Origin: an uncultured Caryophanales bacterium
GTDB lineage: Bacteria > Bacillota_I > Bacilli_A > RFN20 > CAG-288
Assembly (NCBI GenBank): GCA_905211645.1
Contig: CAJMBK010000003.1
Coordinates: 75,405 to 139,404, forward strand
Reading direction: 5' to 3'
DNA length: 64,000 nt
Shown here: positions 55,837-64,000 of the stretch, one piece after another
Layout: each line of letters starts with the position of its first letter
Position numbering within the stretch: the first letter of the stretch is position 1
Made by a program: the position numbers and the translations under genes
The notes under the pieces: model-generated
Told to the model about the DNA's origin: nothing
Seen by the model: the letters and a program-made list of their open reading frames with translations, nothing else
Database searches by the model: none

Positions 55837-58653
55837 TTATTTGCTCAAAGTCTTTTTGATGTATTGGCCAGTATAGCTTTCTGAAATTTCTGCTACTTGT
55901 TCAGGTGTTCCTGTTGCAATGACATTTCCACCCTTATCACCGCCTTCTGGACCTAAGTCAATAATGTAATCTGCACATTTAATTAAGTCCAAATTGTGCT
56001 CGATAACTAGGACAGTATTTCCGTTAGCAACAATACGATCTAAGATACTGATAAGTCTTTTAACATCTGCTGAATGTAAACCTGTTGTAGGTTCGTCAAG
56101 AATGTATAAAGTACCGATATCTGCACGTTTCTGCAATTCAGAGGCTAGTTTAACTCTTTGCGCTTCCCCACCAGACAGTGTGACAGAACTTTGACCTAAC
56201 TTCATGTAGCCTAAACCGACATCAACTAAGGTTCTAAGTTTTCTTTCAATACTTGGAATATTCTTAAAGAATTCATAAGCTTCATCAATTCTCATTTCTA
56301 GAACGTCATAAATACTCTTATCTTTGTATTTAACTGCTAAAACATCTTGATTGTATCTCTTACCTTCGCAGACATCACAAGTAACGTAAACATCTGGTAA
56401 GAAGTTCATTTGAATTCTTTTAACGCCATCACCCCAACATGCTTCACATCTACCACCAGGAAGATTGAATGAAAACATGCTCTTTGTAATACCGTTAATC
56501 TGAGCATCTTGAGTTGAAGCAAATAAGGTACGAATATCATCGAAAACTCCGATATATGTAGCAGGGTTTGAACGAGGTGTCTTGCCGATTGGTTCTTGGG
56601 AAATATTAATTAACTTCTTAACTTTATTGGCACCAACAATTTGGCAGGTACCTTCAGTTTGAAGTTTATTCTTATTTAAAAAGTTGTATAAATTCTTGTA
56701 GATAACTTCAGTAACTAATGAAGATTTACCTGAACCAGAAACGCCGGTAACACAAACAAATGTTCCTAAAGGAATCTTAACATCGATATCTTTTAAATTA
56801 TGGCAGTGGCATTTCTTAAAAGTAACAGTGTCATATGCTTCTCTTCTAAATTTAGGAACTTCAATCTTCTCTTTACCACTTAAATATCTACCTGTGATAG
56901 ATTTATCACATGCGGCAACTTCTTCTGGTGTACCAGCAACAACAATTTCACCGCCGTGTTCACCAGCAAGAGGACCAACGTCAACAATAAAATCTGCAGC
57001 TCTCATTGTATCTTCGTCGTGTTCGACGACAATTAAAGAGTTACCTAAATCACGCATCTCTTTAAGTGTTGCAATGAGTCTGTCATTATCTCTTTGGTGC
57101 AAACCGATACTAGGTTCATCTAAAACGTACAAAACACCAGACAACTTGCTACCAATTTGTGTAGCAAGTCTAATTCTTTGGCTTTCACCACCAGAAAGAG
57201 TCATTGACATACGAGCTAAAGTTAAATATTCCAAACCAACATCAATTAAAAACTTAACTCTGTTTTTAATTTCAGTGATAACTAAAGCTGTGATTGTCTT
57301 TTGTTCTTGTGTGAATGTTTCAGGAAGTTTAGAAACAAATTCATAGAGTTTATCAAGTGACAAACAGCAAACTTCATAGATATTTAAACCACCAACTTTA
57401 ACGGATAAAACTTCAGGTGATAATCTAGCACCATGACATGCAGTACAGATGGATTCAGACATGAATGTTTGATACCATTTCTTCATGCCTTCACTTTCAG
57501 TATTGTAGTAGAGTCTATCAATCTTAGTCTTAAAACCTTCGGATAAAGTCTTAACGTATTTACTACCATTTTTTGCTGTATAAGTAAAATTGGTAGGTTC
57601 TTCTGGACCATAGAAAATTCTCTCTTTTTGATAGTCTGTTAATTGGTTGAATGGAATGTTTTTATCGATGTTATAAAGTTCACAGATCTTATCAAGCTCA
57701 ATTGCCCAAACGGTATCAGAAGTAGCATCTAACAACTTAATAGCACCTTTGTTGATGGACAAACTATCATCAGGAACAATCTTAGCAGGATCTGCTTCGA
57801 TATTTAAACCTAAACCATTACATTGCTTACAGGAACCTAATGGATTGTTGAAAGAGAATAATCTAGGTTCAAGTGGTGGAACGGAAAACCCACATTCAGG
57901 ACATGATAAATGTTCAGAGTAGAATGATTCACCTTCATCAGTCAAAACAATGACGTAGCCTTTGGAATAGTCAATTGCTAAACGTAACGAATCAAATAAA
58001 CGATTATAGTTTTCTTCTTTTAAAACCATTCTATCGATAACAATATCGATAGAGTGTTTCTTATTCTTATCCAAGGTAGGAATTGCTTCTAATCTTTGAA
58101 TTTCTGTTGAGTCAATTCTCATTCTTCTGAAGGATAAATCGAAATATTTCTTCAAGATTTCAGCATGAGTACCTTTTTCCTTATGAACAACTGGAGAAAG
58201 GATTGTGACTCTTGTACCTTCGCCAAGCTTTTTAACGTTATTGACAATTTGTTGGATGGTTGATTTTTCAATTTTGCACCCATCATTTGGACAATAACAA
58301 ACACCAACTCTGGCAAAAAGTAATCTTAAGTAATCGTAAATTTCAGTTACGGTACCAACTGTTGATCTTGGATTATGAGAAGTAGTTTTCTGGTCAATAG
58401 AAATTGCAGGTGACAGACCTTCAATTGAATCAACATCTGGTTTTTCAAATGAACCTAAGAATTGTCTTGCGTATGAGGAAAGAGATTCGATATATCTTCT
58501 TTGACCTTCAGCAAAGATAGTATCAAAAGCTAAGGTTGATTTACCAGAGCCGGAGACTCCAGTGAAAACAACCAACTTATTTTTAGGTATAGTTACATCA
58601 ATATTTTTTAAATTATTTTCTCTAGCACCTTTGATGATAATATCGTCATTCAT
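55837..58653 (-). CDS. uvrA: Excinuclease ABC subunit A
   Basis: DNA damage sensor of nucleotide excision repair with two ABC ATPase halves. Walker A GVSGSGKSTLAFDT (about 32-45) and GVSGSGKSSLVTEV (about 635-648) are present, each with a downstream signature (LSGGESQRIRLA and LSGGEAQRVKLA). Zinc-binding pairs include CPECG...CKQCNGLG and CEACWGDG...CDVCEGKRYN. Length 938 is typical. uvrB is not in this window. It ends a unit that starts at 60236, with a GGAGG RBS 12 bases after the stop of the nicotinamidase gene. Confidence 0.97.
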   Translation of the reverse strand: MNDDIIIKGARENNLKNIDVTIPKNKLVVFTGVSGSGKSTLAFDTIFAEGQRRYIESLSSYARQFLGSFEKPDVDSIEGLSPAISIDQKTTSHNPRSTVGTVTEIYDYLRLLFARVGVCYCPNDGCKIEKSTIQQIVNNVKKLGEGTRVTILSPVVHKEKGTHAEILKKYFDLSFRRMRIDSTEIQRLEAIPTLDKNKKHSIDIVIDRMVLKEENYNRLFDSLRLAIDYSKGYVIVLTDEGESFYSEHLSCPECGFSVPPLEPRLFSFNNPLGSCKQCNGLGLNIEADPAKIVPDDSLSINKGAIKLLDATSDTVWAIELDKICELYNIDKNIPFNQLTDYQKERIFYGPEEPTNFTYTAKNGSKYVKTLSEGFKTKIDRLYYNTESEGMKKWYQTFMSESICTACHGARLSPEVLSVKVGGLNIYEVCCLSLDKLYEFVSKLPETFTQEQKTITALVITEIKNRVKFLIDVGLEYLTLARMSMTLSGGESQRIRLATQIGSKLSGVLYVLDEPSIGLHQRDNDRLIATLKEMRDLGNSLIVVEHDEDTMRAADFIVDVGPLAGEHGGEIVVAGTPEEVAACDKSITGRYLSGKEKIEVPKFRREAYDTVTFKKCHCHNLKDIDVKIPLGTFVCVTGVSGSGKSSLVTEVIYKNLYNFLNKNKLQTEGTCQIVGANKVKKLINISQEPIGKTPRSNPATYIGVFDDIRTLFASTQDAQINGITKSMFSFNLPGGRCEACWGDGVKRIQMNFLPDVYVTCDVCEGKRYNQDVLAVKYKDKSIYDVLEMRIDEAYEFFKNIPSIERKLRTLVDVGLGYMKLGQSSVTLSGGEAQRVKLASELQKRADIGTLYILDEPTTGLHSADVKRLISILDRIVANGNTVLVIEHNLDLIKCADYIIDLGPEGGDKGGNVIATGTPEQVAEISESYTGQYIKKTLSK

Positions 58654-58665
58654 TGCTGCAACCTC

Positions 58666-59211
58666 CTATAAAACTTCAATGTTCAAATGTTTCAATAAAT
58701 CAAATGATTTTGCTTCAATATTTTCATCGTTTGAAGCAACATAATCTTTTAAGACTACAATTCTTGCATCTTTGCAGAATGTTCTTGTTAAAACTGCATT
58801 TGTAAAAACACAGATATCAGTTACAACACCACAAAAGTATATGTTGTTCTTATTTTGCAATTTCAAATACTCAGCAAGTTCAACACTTCCAAATGTATCC
58901 TTTTCAACAACTTTACTTTCACCGATTAAATTCTCTAAATCTTTGTAAAGTTTCCAACCTTCACTACCTTTAACGCAGTGAAGAACAGGCAAATTCTTTC
59001 CTTCAACTGTATTAAAGTATGAATGTTCTTCATGAGTATCCTTAGTAAAAACTACTTCAGACTCTTCTTTCTTGAAGTCTCTAATAAGTTCACAGATAGG
59101 TTTATAAATCTCTTCTGCTTTTTTAAAACCTAATGCTCCGTCGACAAAGTCTTTTTGCATGTCGACAACCACTAAAATTGAGTTTTTATAATCAATATCA
59201 CTTATTTTCAT
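58666..59211 (-). CDS. Isochorismatase-family cysteine hydrolase, nicotinamidase-like
   Basis: Predicted cytosolic amidase that converts nicotinamide to nicotinate for NAD recycling. The catalytic triad positions are visible: Asp in VVDMQKDF, Lys in HCVKGSEGW and Cys in CGVVTDICVFTNA. The metal-binding segment KDTHEEHSYF is also present. I choose the ATG at 59211 (MKISDIDYKN), which overlaps the upstream gene by 14 bases; the track-length frame would start with TTG at 59232. At 181 residues it is near the normal length. Confidence 0.88.
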   Translation of the reverse strand: MKISDIDYKNSILVVVDMQKDFVDGALGFKKAEEIYKPICELIRDFKKEESEVVFTKDTHEEHSYFNTVEGKNLPVLHCVKGSEGWKLYKDLENLIGESKVVEKDTFGSVELAEYLKLQNKNNIYFCGVVTDICVFTNAVLTRTFCKDARIVVLKDYVASNDENIEAKSFDLLKHLNIEVL

Positions 59212-60019
59212 CTTTTGTATCTTCTTCACCAAAATCTAAAATTGCCGTTTCTCCATCAGTTGAATTTTCTTCTTGCTCAACAATTGGATTAACTTCTTCT
59301 GCATTATTAACTTCTTTAGTTTCTTGAGTAGCATTTGGATCTTTTCTTTCAAGCTTCAAATCATCGTCAAGTTTAAGTGCACTTAAATCCAAATCGTCGG
59401 ACTCAAGTTCGTCTGCGTTATTAACTGCATTCTTTTCTTGCTCAGACATAAGTTCTGCTGGAGAAAGTAATGGTTCATAATGTACTTTCTTTTTATTGTT
59501 GAATACGTCAAACTTATAAACAAAGAAACAGATGTTAAAAACTAAATAAAGGAATGTGAATAAACCGAATAAAATATTTCCAGCTGATGGTACTGTTGTA
59601 ACAAAGTCGTTGTAATTTGCATTAGAAATATTTGCTGCAGAATATGGACCTTCAGCGCAATACATTGCAGCAAAAATGAGCAATGCATTAACAATTTGTG
59701 TACTTACTAATGATGTCTTAATAATTAAGTTTTCTCTAAATTTCTTAAATACTGTCTCTAAGACTAAAAGAACAACTTCACCAGCAAATAGAAGGAAAAT
59801 AAAAACACCAAATGCAGTATATCCTCCATCAAATAAGAATTTTATGAAGTTATTTGAGTAAAGTAAGATGTCGCTACCTCCACTAACATCTTTGTAAAAA
59901 TCAACTTTTGATGTAAAAAGAGTGACAAAAACTAAAACAAATGGAATGAAGTAGATTAGATATATTGGTGCAAATTTCATTTCGGTTTTAACTAATTTTC
60001 TAAATTTAGATTCTTTCAT
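59198..60019 (-). CDS. Membrane protein with four helices and acidic tail, unknown
   Basis: Four membrane segments in the first 160 residues and a long, Asp/Glu-rich, disordered cytoplasmic tail (about 180-273). No family is recognised. I start at 60019 (MKESKFRK) because AGAAGGTG is 6 bases upstream; a GTG at 60028 would overlap it. It overlaps its upstream neighbour by 14 bases and the nicotinamidase by 14, so they are coupled. It ends in TGA. Confidence 0.7.
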   Translation of the reverse strand: MKESKFRKLVKTEMKFAPIYLIYFIPFVLVFVTLFTSKVDFYKDVSGGSDILLYSNNFIKFLFDGGYTAFGVFIFLLFAGEVVLLVLETVFKKFRENLIIKTSLVSTQIVNALLIFAAMYCAEGPYSAANISNANYNDFVTTVPSAGNILFGLFTFLYLVFNICFFVYKFDVFNNKKKVHYEPLLSPAELMSEQEKNAVNNADELESDDLDLSALKLDDDLKLERKDPNATQETKEVNNAEEVNPIVEQEENSTDGETAILDFGEEDTKDENK

Positions 60020-60236
60020 AATTTTCACCTTCTACTCTTTCTACTAAGCTAACTGATTCATCTGATGAGTTAACTTTATCTTCCCAACCACTTTGAAGTG
60101 GCAATACAATGCATAAAATAATCACAATCATACCAACAAAGCAGATGATTGCTGCAATTAAAATACCTAATTTTTCTTTCTTTCTATCAGAGAGTTCTCT
60201 TCCAGAAAGTTTCTTCTTTTTATTCTTATTTTCCAT
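60006..60236 (-). CDS. Small single-pass membrane protein, 76 aa
   Basis: Lys-rich N-terminus (MENKNKKKKLSGRELS), one hydrophobic helix of about 26 residues (about 24-49) and an acidic outside or inside tail. Unknown family; predicted partner of the four-helix protein it overlaps. First gene of the unit leading to uvrA. Confidence 0.7.
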   Translation of the reverse strand: MENKNKKKKLSGRELSDRKKEKLGILIAAIICFVGMIVIILCIVLPLQSGWEDKVNSSDESVSLVERVEGENYERI

Positions 60237-60485
60237 AACTTTAATATTTTATCAATTCTCAAATTTATATTTATAATATAAATTCTAGGAGCTTGTTTAA
60301 CTTGAAGTCTGGATGATCATTGAGACAAGATTTAAATCAAATAAAAAGTTTGAAACTATAAATTTCATCAAAATTTATAAAACAATTTTAATAAATATAT
60401 TAAAATTGCTAATTATAATTTTATTTCTTAATTCATTAAGATTTTCAAAAACTTCAATGCTACATTTTTTGGCTTTAAATTAAAA

Positions 60486-60502
60486 AATTATATAATAATA
60501 AA
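60486..60502 (+). promoter_or_regulatory. Promoter of the zinc-sensor gene, leaderless transcript predicted
   Basis: TATAAT (about 60491-60496) ends about 7 bases before the ATG at 60504 and no SD is seen, so the transcript should start at or very near the ATG. The -35 is weak (TTTGGC, 17 bases upstream). Confidence 0.55.
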
Positions 60503-60503
60503 G

Positions 60504-60854
60504 ATGAAGCACATTGAAAATAAACATAACACTGCTATTGAAGACTTACAACATGATTTAGAAGATGAAGAATTATTTGATTCACTCTCATCTTTGTTTA
60601 GACTTTATTCTGATCCAACAAGAATCAGAATCATTTATCTGCTTGCAGAAAAAAGCCTTTGCGTTCAAGATATCGCAAGTATTTTAAACGCAAAACAATC
60701 AAATACTTCTCATCAACTAGCTATCTTGAAAAGCAAAAATGTTGTTAAAGCAATTAGACAAGGTAAAAAAGTTTATTACACTTTATCAGATGAACACATC
60801 TCCTCAATACTTTCTTTAGGTATTGAACACGTTTGCGAAAAGAAAAAATCCTGA
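60504..60854 (+). CDS. ArsR/SmtB-family metal-sensing repressor (zinc type)
   Basis: DNA-binding winged-helix repressor that releases its operator when bound by metal. The HTH reads LCVQDIASILNAKQSNTSHQL. The C-terminal helix carries Asp96, His98, His109 and Glu112 in the spacing D-x-H-x10-H-x2-E, which matches the zinc-sensing alpha-5 site of SmtB/CzrA. The alpha-3 Cys (Cys53) is present but the full arsenic or cadmium motif is not. It should act as a dimer and repress itself and the ZIP gene downstream. It ends in TGA; a terminator follows at 60868. Confidence 0.9.
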   Translation: MKHIENKHNTAIEDLQHDLEDEELFDSLSSLFRLYSDPTRIRIIYLLAEKSLCVQDIASILNAKQSNTSHQLAILKSKNVVKAIRQGKKVYYTLSDEHISSILSLGIEHVCEKKKS

Positions 60855-60867
60855 TTAAGAATGCACT

Positions 60868-60893
60868 AAGGTTGAAGCAAATTCAACCTTTTT
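60868..60893 (+). terminator. Terminator after the zinc-sensor gene
   Basis: AAGGTTGAA, loop GCAAA, TTCAACCTT and a run of T residues. Confidence 0.85.
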
Positions 60894-60918
60894 AAATTAC
60901 ACACAGACTATCAACAAT

Positions 60919-60936
60919 GTATTTGTTACCCATAGG
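60919..60936. promoter_or_regulatory. Possible repressor operator before the ZIP gene
   Basis: TGTTACC, CATA, GGCAACA forms a 7-bp imperfect dyad (one mismatch) about 30 bases before the ATG, near a TATACT at about 60951. It overlaps the region where the -35 should be. No SD precedes the ZIP ATG. Confidence 0.5.
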
Positions 60937-60962
60937 CAACATATATTTGATATACTCTTGCT

Positions 60963-61763
60963 ATGGAAAAATATTTGTATACACTTTTAGGCTTATCAAT
61001 CATATTTGTTTGTACAACATTAGGAAGCAGTGTTGTATTTTTCTTCAAGAAGAATATATCAGATAACATCAAGAGAATCATATTAGGATTTTCATCGGGA
61101 ATCATGGTATCCGCTTCAATCTTCTCTTTACTTCTTCCTGCGTTACAAAGTACTGACACTAACACCTATATGCCTGAGAAACTATTTTGGATCATTCCAA
61201 CTGTATCATTCATATTTGGGTGTTTATTAATGTGGGGATTAGATAAAGTTGTTCCTCACATTCACAAAGAAAAAGAAGAAACAGAAGGCGTTAAAACTAA
61301 TAAAATCTCAAGAGGAACCAAACTGTTTCTTGCTGTTACCTTGCATAATATTCCAGAAGGATTAAGTGTAGGTATCGCCTTTGGAAGTGCCTTAGCGATG
61401 AATAACGAAGCAATGTTATTCTCAGCCTTAATGTTAGCTTTAGGAATAGGAATTCAAAATGTTCCAGAAGGTGCTGCAGTTAGTTTGCCTTTATTGGATG
61501 AAGGTTACACCAAAACTAAAGCATTCCTATTTGGAACATTCTCCGGGCTAGTTGAACCTATTGCAGGAATATTTGGATTCCTACTTGCAGCATTCTTTAA
61601 AGATGTCATGCCTTTTGCTTTAGCACTTTCAGCAGGATGTATGATCTACGTTGTCATTGAAGATTTAATTCCTCAAGCACAACTTGATTCTATCAATCAC
61701 TACGGAACTTGGTCATTCATCGTTGGGTTCGTAGTTATGATGATTTTGGATACTGCGATTTAA
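60963..61763 (+). CDS. ZIP-family metal transporter (ZupT-like)
   Basis: Membrane divalent metal transporter, most likely zinc. Eight helices are expected; the metal-path motifs are LHNIPEGLSVGIAFG (about 128-142) and QNVPEGAAVSLPLL (about 166-179), with a His/Glu-rich cytoplasmic loop (VVPHIHKEKEE). The 266-residue length is typical. It follows the zinc-sensor gene after a terminator, so it may be read from its own promoter with no leader. Its 3' end overlaps the convergent holin-like gene by 29 bases. Confidence 0.9.
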   Translation: MEKYLYTLLGLSIIFVCTTLGSSVVFFFKKNISDNIKRIILGFSSGIMVSASIFSLLLPALQSTDTNTYMPEKLFWIIPTVSFIFGCLLMWGLDKVVPHIHKEKEETEGVKTNKISRGTKLFLAVTLHNIPEGLSVGIAFGSALAMNNEAMLFSALMLALGIGIQNVPEGAAVSLPLLDEGYTKTKAFLFGTFSGLVEPIAGIFGFLLAAFFKDVMPFALALSAGCMIYVVIEDLIPQAQLDSINHYGTWSFIVGFVVMMILDTAI

Positions 61764-62073
61764 GAGAATTAATTTCCGCTTCAATCTTTGTTGTCAACCA
61801 GGTATCAATATCACCAAAAGTTTTAGAAATATACTGTATCAAATCGTCACTCATCTGATTTAAAGCTATCTCCTTCGCTTTGTTAAAAGCAGTGACTTGA
61901 GCTTCCTTATCAAATGAGTTTGTCTTTTTCAATGAATCAACATAAGTCTGAAAAATACACTTGATTGAATTAACAACAATTTCTGTTGCTTTAGATAAAT
62001 TGTTTGATAAAGTATCATTGCTAATTTTGGAATTAATCCATTTAAAAAGTTTAACACCTAGCAAAGAACTCAA
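61735..62073 (-). CDS. Helical protein resembling the soluble part of LLH-type phage holins
   Basis: About 112 residues, helical, with the segment TEIVVNSIKCIFQTYVDSLK, a Lys-rich turn, an AFNKAKEIALNQM helix and a final IDTWLTTKIEAEINSL helix. This arrangement recalls the C-terminal part of LLH-family holins. No membrane helix is present. The only start in frame is TTG with no SD, and the frame is open further upstream, so the 5' part may be missing. It may be a fragment. Confidence 0.45.
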   Translation of the reverse strand: MSSLLGVKLFKWINSKISNDTLSNNLSKATEIVVNSIKCIFQTYVDSLKKTNSFDKEAQVTAFNKAKEIALNQMSDDLIQYISKTFGDIDTWLTTKIEAEINSLKSQYPKSS

Positions 62074-62103
62074 AGGACTTAAAATAGCAAGTTATATAAT
62101 TGT

Positions 62104-62838
62104 TTATAATTGCTTTATTAAAAATTTATAATTTATTTGGTACGCTTTACAAAACAGTTTTAAAAGTCTCATATACCTAAAAAAAGAACTAACATCAGAT
62201 TTGCCATCACAATCGTAAATTCTTACTATGAGATCTCCAGTCTTTTCATTATAGCCGAAGTTAATTTTTCCGATTTCGTATAATCTATCATTATTTAAAT
62301 CAACAATTAAATTACAGATTTTATCAATATTTTCTTCAATTTCTTCATTAAATTTAAATAAATTAATTTGATATATCCAATGTTTTTTTGAAGAAATTAT
62401 TTCGTTAGCCTTTTTTATTTTTTCCTTAATGAATCCATTATTCTTTTTCCTTTTTAATTTGCATTCATCAATGTCAATTTTTTTCATTGGAATTTCAGAA
62501 ATTGTTTTTAAATGATGCTTATTTACAAAATAGACACTTATATCATCACAAGATTGGAATTGGCTGAAATTTATAGAAGGAGTTAATAGAATTTTTATTT
62601 TTTTTATTCTTAAATTTGCTCTATACCTTCGAATAACTTTTTTACCTACATAATTAACAAAGACAATTAAACTAAAACTGAGTGGGATAAGAATCGTAAA
62701 AAAACAAATTATTTCAAGGATAGCAGAATCTAAATAAAATGTGGGGATGATAGAAACAAATAATGCACAAATAAGTAAAACAAAAAATAAAATAAAAGTA
62801 ATTATAATATTCATTAATATTCTTGTCATTCTGCTCAT
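62104..62838 (-). CDS. Two-helix membrane protein downstream of the RHS gene, possible immunity protein
   Basis: Two membrane helices (about 8-35 and 40-62 from this start) and a basic, then mixed soluble domain. Unknown family. I start at 62838 (MSRMTRIL) because GGGGTGAT lies 5 bases upstream; a GTG lies at 62853. Its position 15-30 bases after a RHS gene, on the same strand, is where immunity genes of polymorphic toxins are found. A membrane-located immunity protein would fit a pore-forming or membrane-acting toxin, but this is inference. Confidence 0.6.
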   Translation of the reverse strand: MSRMTRILMNIIITFILFFVLLICALFVSIIPTFYLDSAILEIICFFTILIPLSFSLIVFVNYVGKKVIRRYRANLRIKKIKILLTPSINFSQFQSCDDISVYFVNKHHLKTISEIPMKKIDIDECKLKRKKNNGFIKEKIKKANEIISSKKHWIYQINLFKFNEEIEENIDKICNLIVDLNNDRLYEIGKINFGYNEKTGDLIVRIYDCDGKSDVSSFFRYMRLLKLFCKAYQINYKFLIKQL

Positions 62839-62867
62839 TTCATCACCCCACACTCACAATTTATTTA

Positions 62868-64000
62868 TTAGCCATATATTCTAGCAACATTTCGTTGATT
62901 AGAATTATCACAAAATTCTTCAACAATCTTACTTAAGTAATAACTGCCTAAATCAATTGCAGCTCCAATGCCTGCGCTTGCCAAAGTCCCTTTTATAATT
63001 TTTTTGCCATACGACTTGGTGAAAAAACTTTTTACTTTTTTAGGTTTAAACCAGCCCGAATTGGTTTTAAGACTTGGGATTTTTGCTGATATAACTTTAT
63101 CGGTAACAATATTGATAGTTCCGTCTATAGCTGTATCATAAGCAATATTTCCCAAAGATTTTAAAATATTATCACCACTTAATTCTTTTTCGCCACTAGC
63201 ATAATCCCATATTTCGCCTGTAATCGATTCTGCAGCTGCTGAAGCATAACTCGCGGCAGCAACAGCAGTTCCACCTGTAGCACCAATTATAAATCCAGAT
63301 ACGGCACCACCAACAAAACTACTTGTTGCGTCTTTCCAATCTACCTTACCTTCAGTTGCAATGGAAGTCACTATAGAAGACACAGCATTAATAATTCCGC
63401 CAACTAGTGCGCTTAAACAAGCAAATAAAAGCCATTTACCTAATTTATCAATACCTACAATAGGATTGTTTCCGCAATAGGTATAATAATTTAATCCATC
63501 AAATTTGTCAAAAGATAAATTATATGGACTATCAGCATTCAGCCATCTACCCCATAAAGGAACATAATAACGAGTCTTACAATAATACATTGTAGATTCG
63601 CTATCGTAATAATAACCTTTATATCTAAATGGATTTAAGTAACCGATATCCGATGTTGATGAATCTTCAATTTTCTTAGTCAATCCCCAAGCATCGTAGT
63701 CATATTTTACAATAGTATTACCATTAATATCAGCAATTCCAAGAATATTTTGTAAACAATCCCTAAGATATAAGTATTTTTCTGTCTTATCCTTAATGAA
63801 TCCATAAAGAGAACCATTCTCATCATACAAGAAATCAAATCTAGCTTTACTAGAAATTTCACTAATGAGCTTATCTCCATCATAGGTGTAATACCAAGTA
63901 TTACCTTTATTATCAACTTTCTTAACTCTGAGACCTTGATCATTGTAGATATAATCATAAGATGTTCCACTAAGAGAAAGTTTTACTAATCTTCTACCTT
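62868..64000 (-). CDS. RHS/YD-repeat protein, 3' part only
   Basis: The minus-strand frame is open from 62868 to the end of the window, so the gene begins further on. It holds YD-repeat sequence (YTYDGDKLI, YDENGSLYGFIK) and the RHS core end (PFRYKGYYYDSESTMYYCKTRYY, then WGRWLNADSPYN and GLNYYTYCGNNPI). After this come about 190 C-terminal residues: a Gly/Ala-rich, hydrophobic stretch (ALVGGIINAVSSIVTSIA, GGTAVAAASYASAAAES) and a basic end, with no toxin domain I recognise. RHS shells enclose C-terminal toxins, so this tail is the candidate effector, probably acting at a membrane. Confidence 0.85.
   Translation of the reverse strand, partial: GRRLVKLSLSGTSYDYIYNDQGLRVKKVDNKGNTWYYTYDGDKLISEISSKARFDFLYDENGSLYGFIKDKTEKYLYLRDCLQNILGIADINGNTIVKYDYDAWGLTKKIEDSSTSDIGYLNPFRYKGYYYDSESTMYYCKTRYYVPLWGRWLNADSPYNLSFDKFDGLNYYTYCGNNPIVGIDKLGKWLLFACLSALVGGIINAVSSIVTSIATEGKVDWKDATSSFVGGAVSGFIIGATGGTAVAAASYASAAAESITGEIWDYASGEKELSGDNILKSLGNIAYDTAIDGTINIVTDKVISAKIPSLKTNSGWFKPKKVKSFFTKSYGKKIIKGTLASAGIGAAIDLGSYYLSKIVEEFCDNSNQRNVARIYG

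Noticed and set aside
61735..62073. A prophage signal from the holin-like gene.
   Set aside because: No lysin, capsid, integrase or tail genes lie nearby, and the start is doubtful.
1..64000. CRISPR arrays, tRNA or rRNA genes.
   Set aside because: No regularly spaced direct repeats, cloverleaf-like segments or ribosomal RNA cores were recognised on either strand by reading.

Overview
The window comes from a low-GC (roughly one third G+C) Gram-positive-type bacterium. Evidence for a Bacillota lineage is the gene order hprK-lgt-ppaX-trxB-whiA, strong AGGAGG-type ribosome binding sites, many lipobox-bearing lipoproteins and a manganese riboswitch of the yybP-ykoY type. TGA acts as a stop (it ends the genes at 60504, 59198 and 32364) and Trp is written TGG, so this is not the Mycoplasma code. 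The lineage may be one of the uncultured gut Bacilli/Erysipelotrichia-like groups, but that is a guess.

Layout. 1-4 kb: the 3' part of peptidase T, a 5'-nucleotidase lipoprotein and a lipoprotein with a barnase-like ribonuclease fold. 3.8-7.9 kb: a P2A cation ATPase behind a Mn2+ riboswitch, a WYL-regulator remnant, and a small gene next to a stop-interrupted tandem copy of itself. 7.9-18.6 kb: one long leftward run with a PP2C phosphatase, a PfkB sugar kinase, a DeoR regulator, a DUF1893 protein, aminopeptidase C, an M6-like metalloprotease lipoprotein, a paralogue of it that has lost the zinc site, and four unrecognised proteins. 18.7-24.7 kb: two tandem CtpE-like P-type ATPases and thymidine kinase. 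24.9-25.9 kb: a Ca2+/Na+ exchanger.

26.2-35.8 kb is an AT-rich accessory island on the minus strand. It holds a GIY-YIG-like/SF2 helicase protein, an Eco57I-type adenine methylase broken by a one-base frameshift, a methylase-associated protein, a 106-aa orphan, a PHP-phosphoesterase/ABC-ATPase fusion and a 5'-truncated endonuclease I gene. A 19-bp direct repeat brackets it. 36.1-42.8 kb is one 2249-residue secreted or anchored protein built from repeats of about 195 residues.

42.9-60.2 kb is mostly housekeeping. It has an acetyltransferase, galE, two DUF3137-like membrane proteins, a single-ORF galactokinase/galactose-1-P uridylyltransferase fusion, galM, whiA, trxB, ppaX, lgt, hprK, uvrA, a nicotinamidase-like hydrolase and two small membrane proteins. 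GalM, GalK-GalT and GalE make up the Leloir pathway, split over three transcription units. 60.5-61.8 kb: an SmtB-type zinc-sensor repressor and a ZIP transporter, both apparently leaderless. 61.7-64 kb: a holin-like fragment, a membrane protein and the 3' end of an RHS/YD-repeat gene that runs off the window.

Metal handling is a recurring theme: Mn riboswitch ATPase, two CtpE-like ATPases, Ca exchanger, Zn sensor and ZIP. Galactose use and carbon control (HprK) form a second theme. Accessory DNA with decay is concentrated at 7.0-7.5, 26-36 and 61.7-64 kb.
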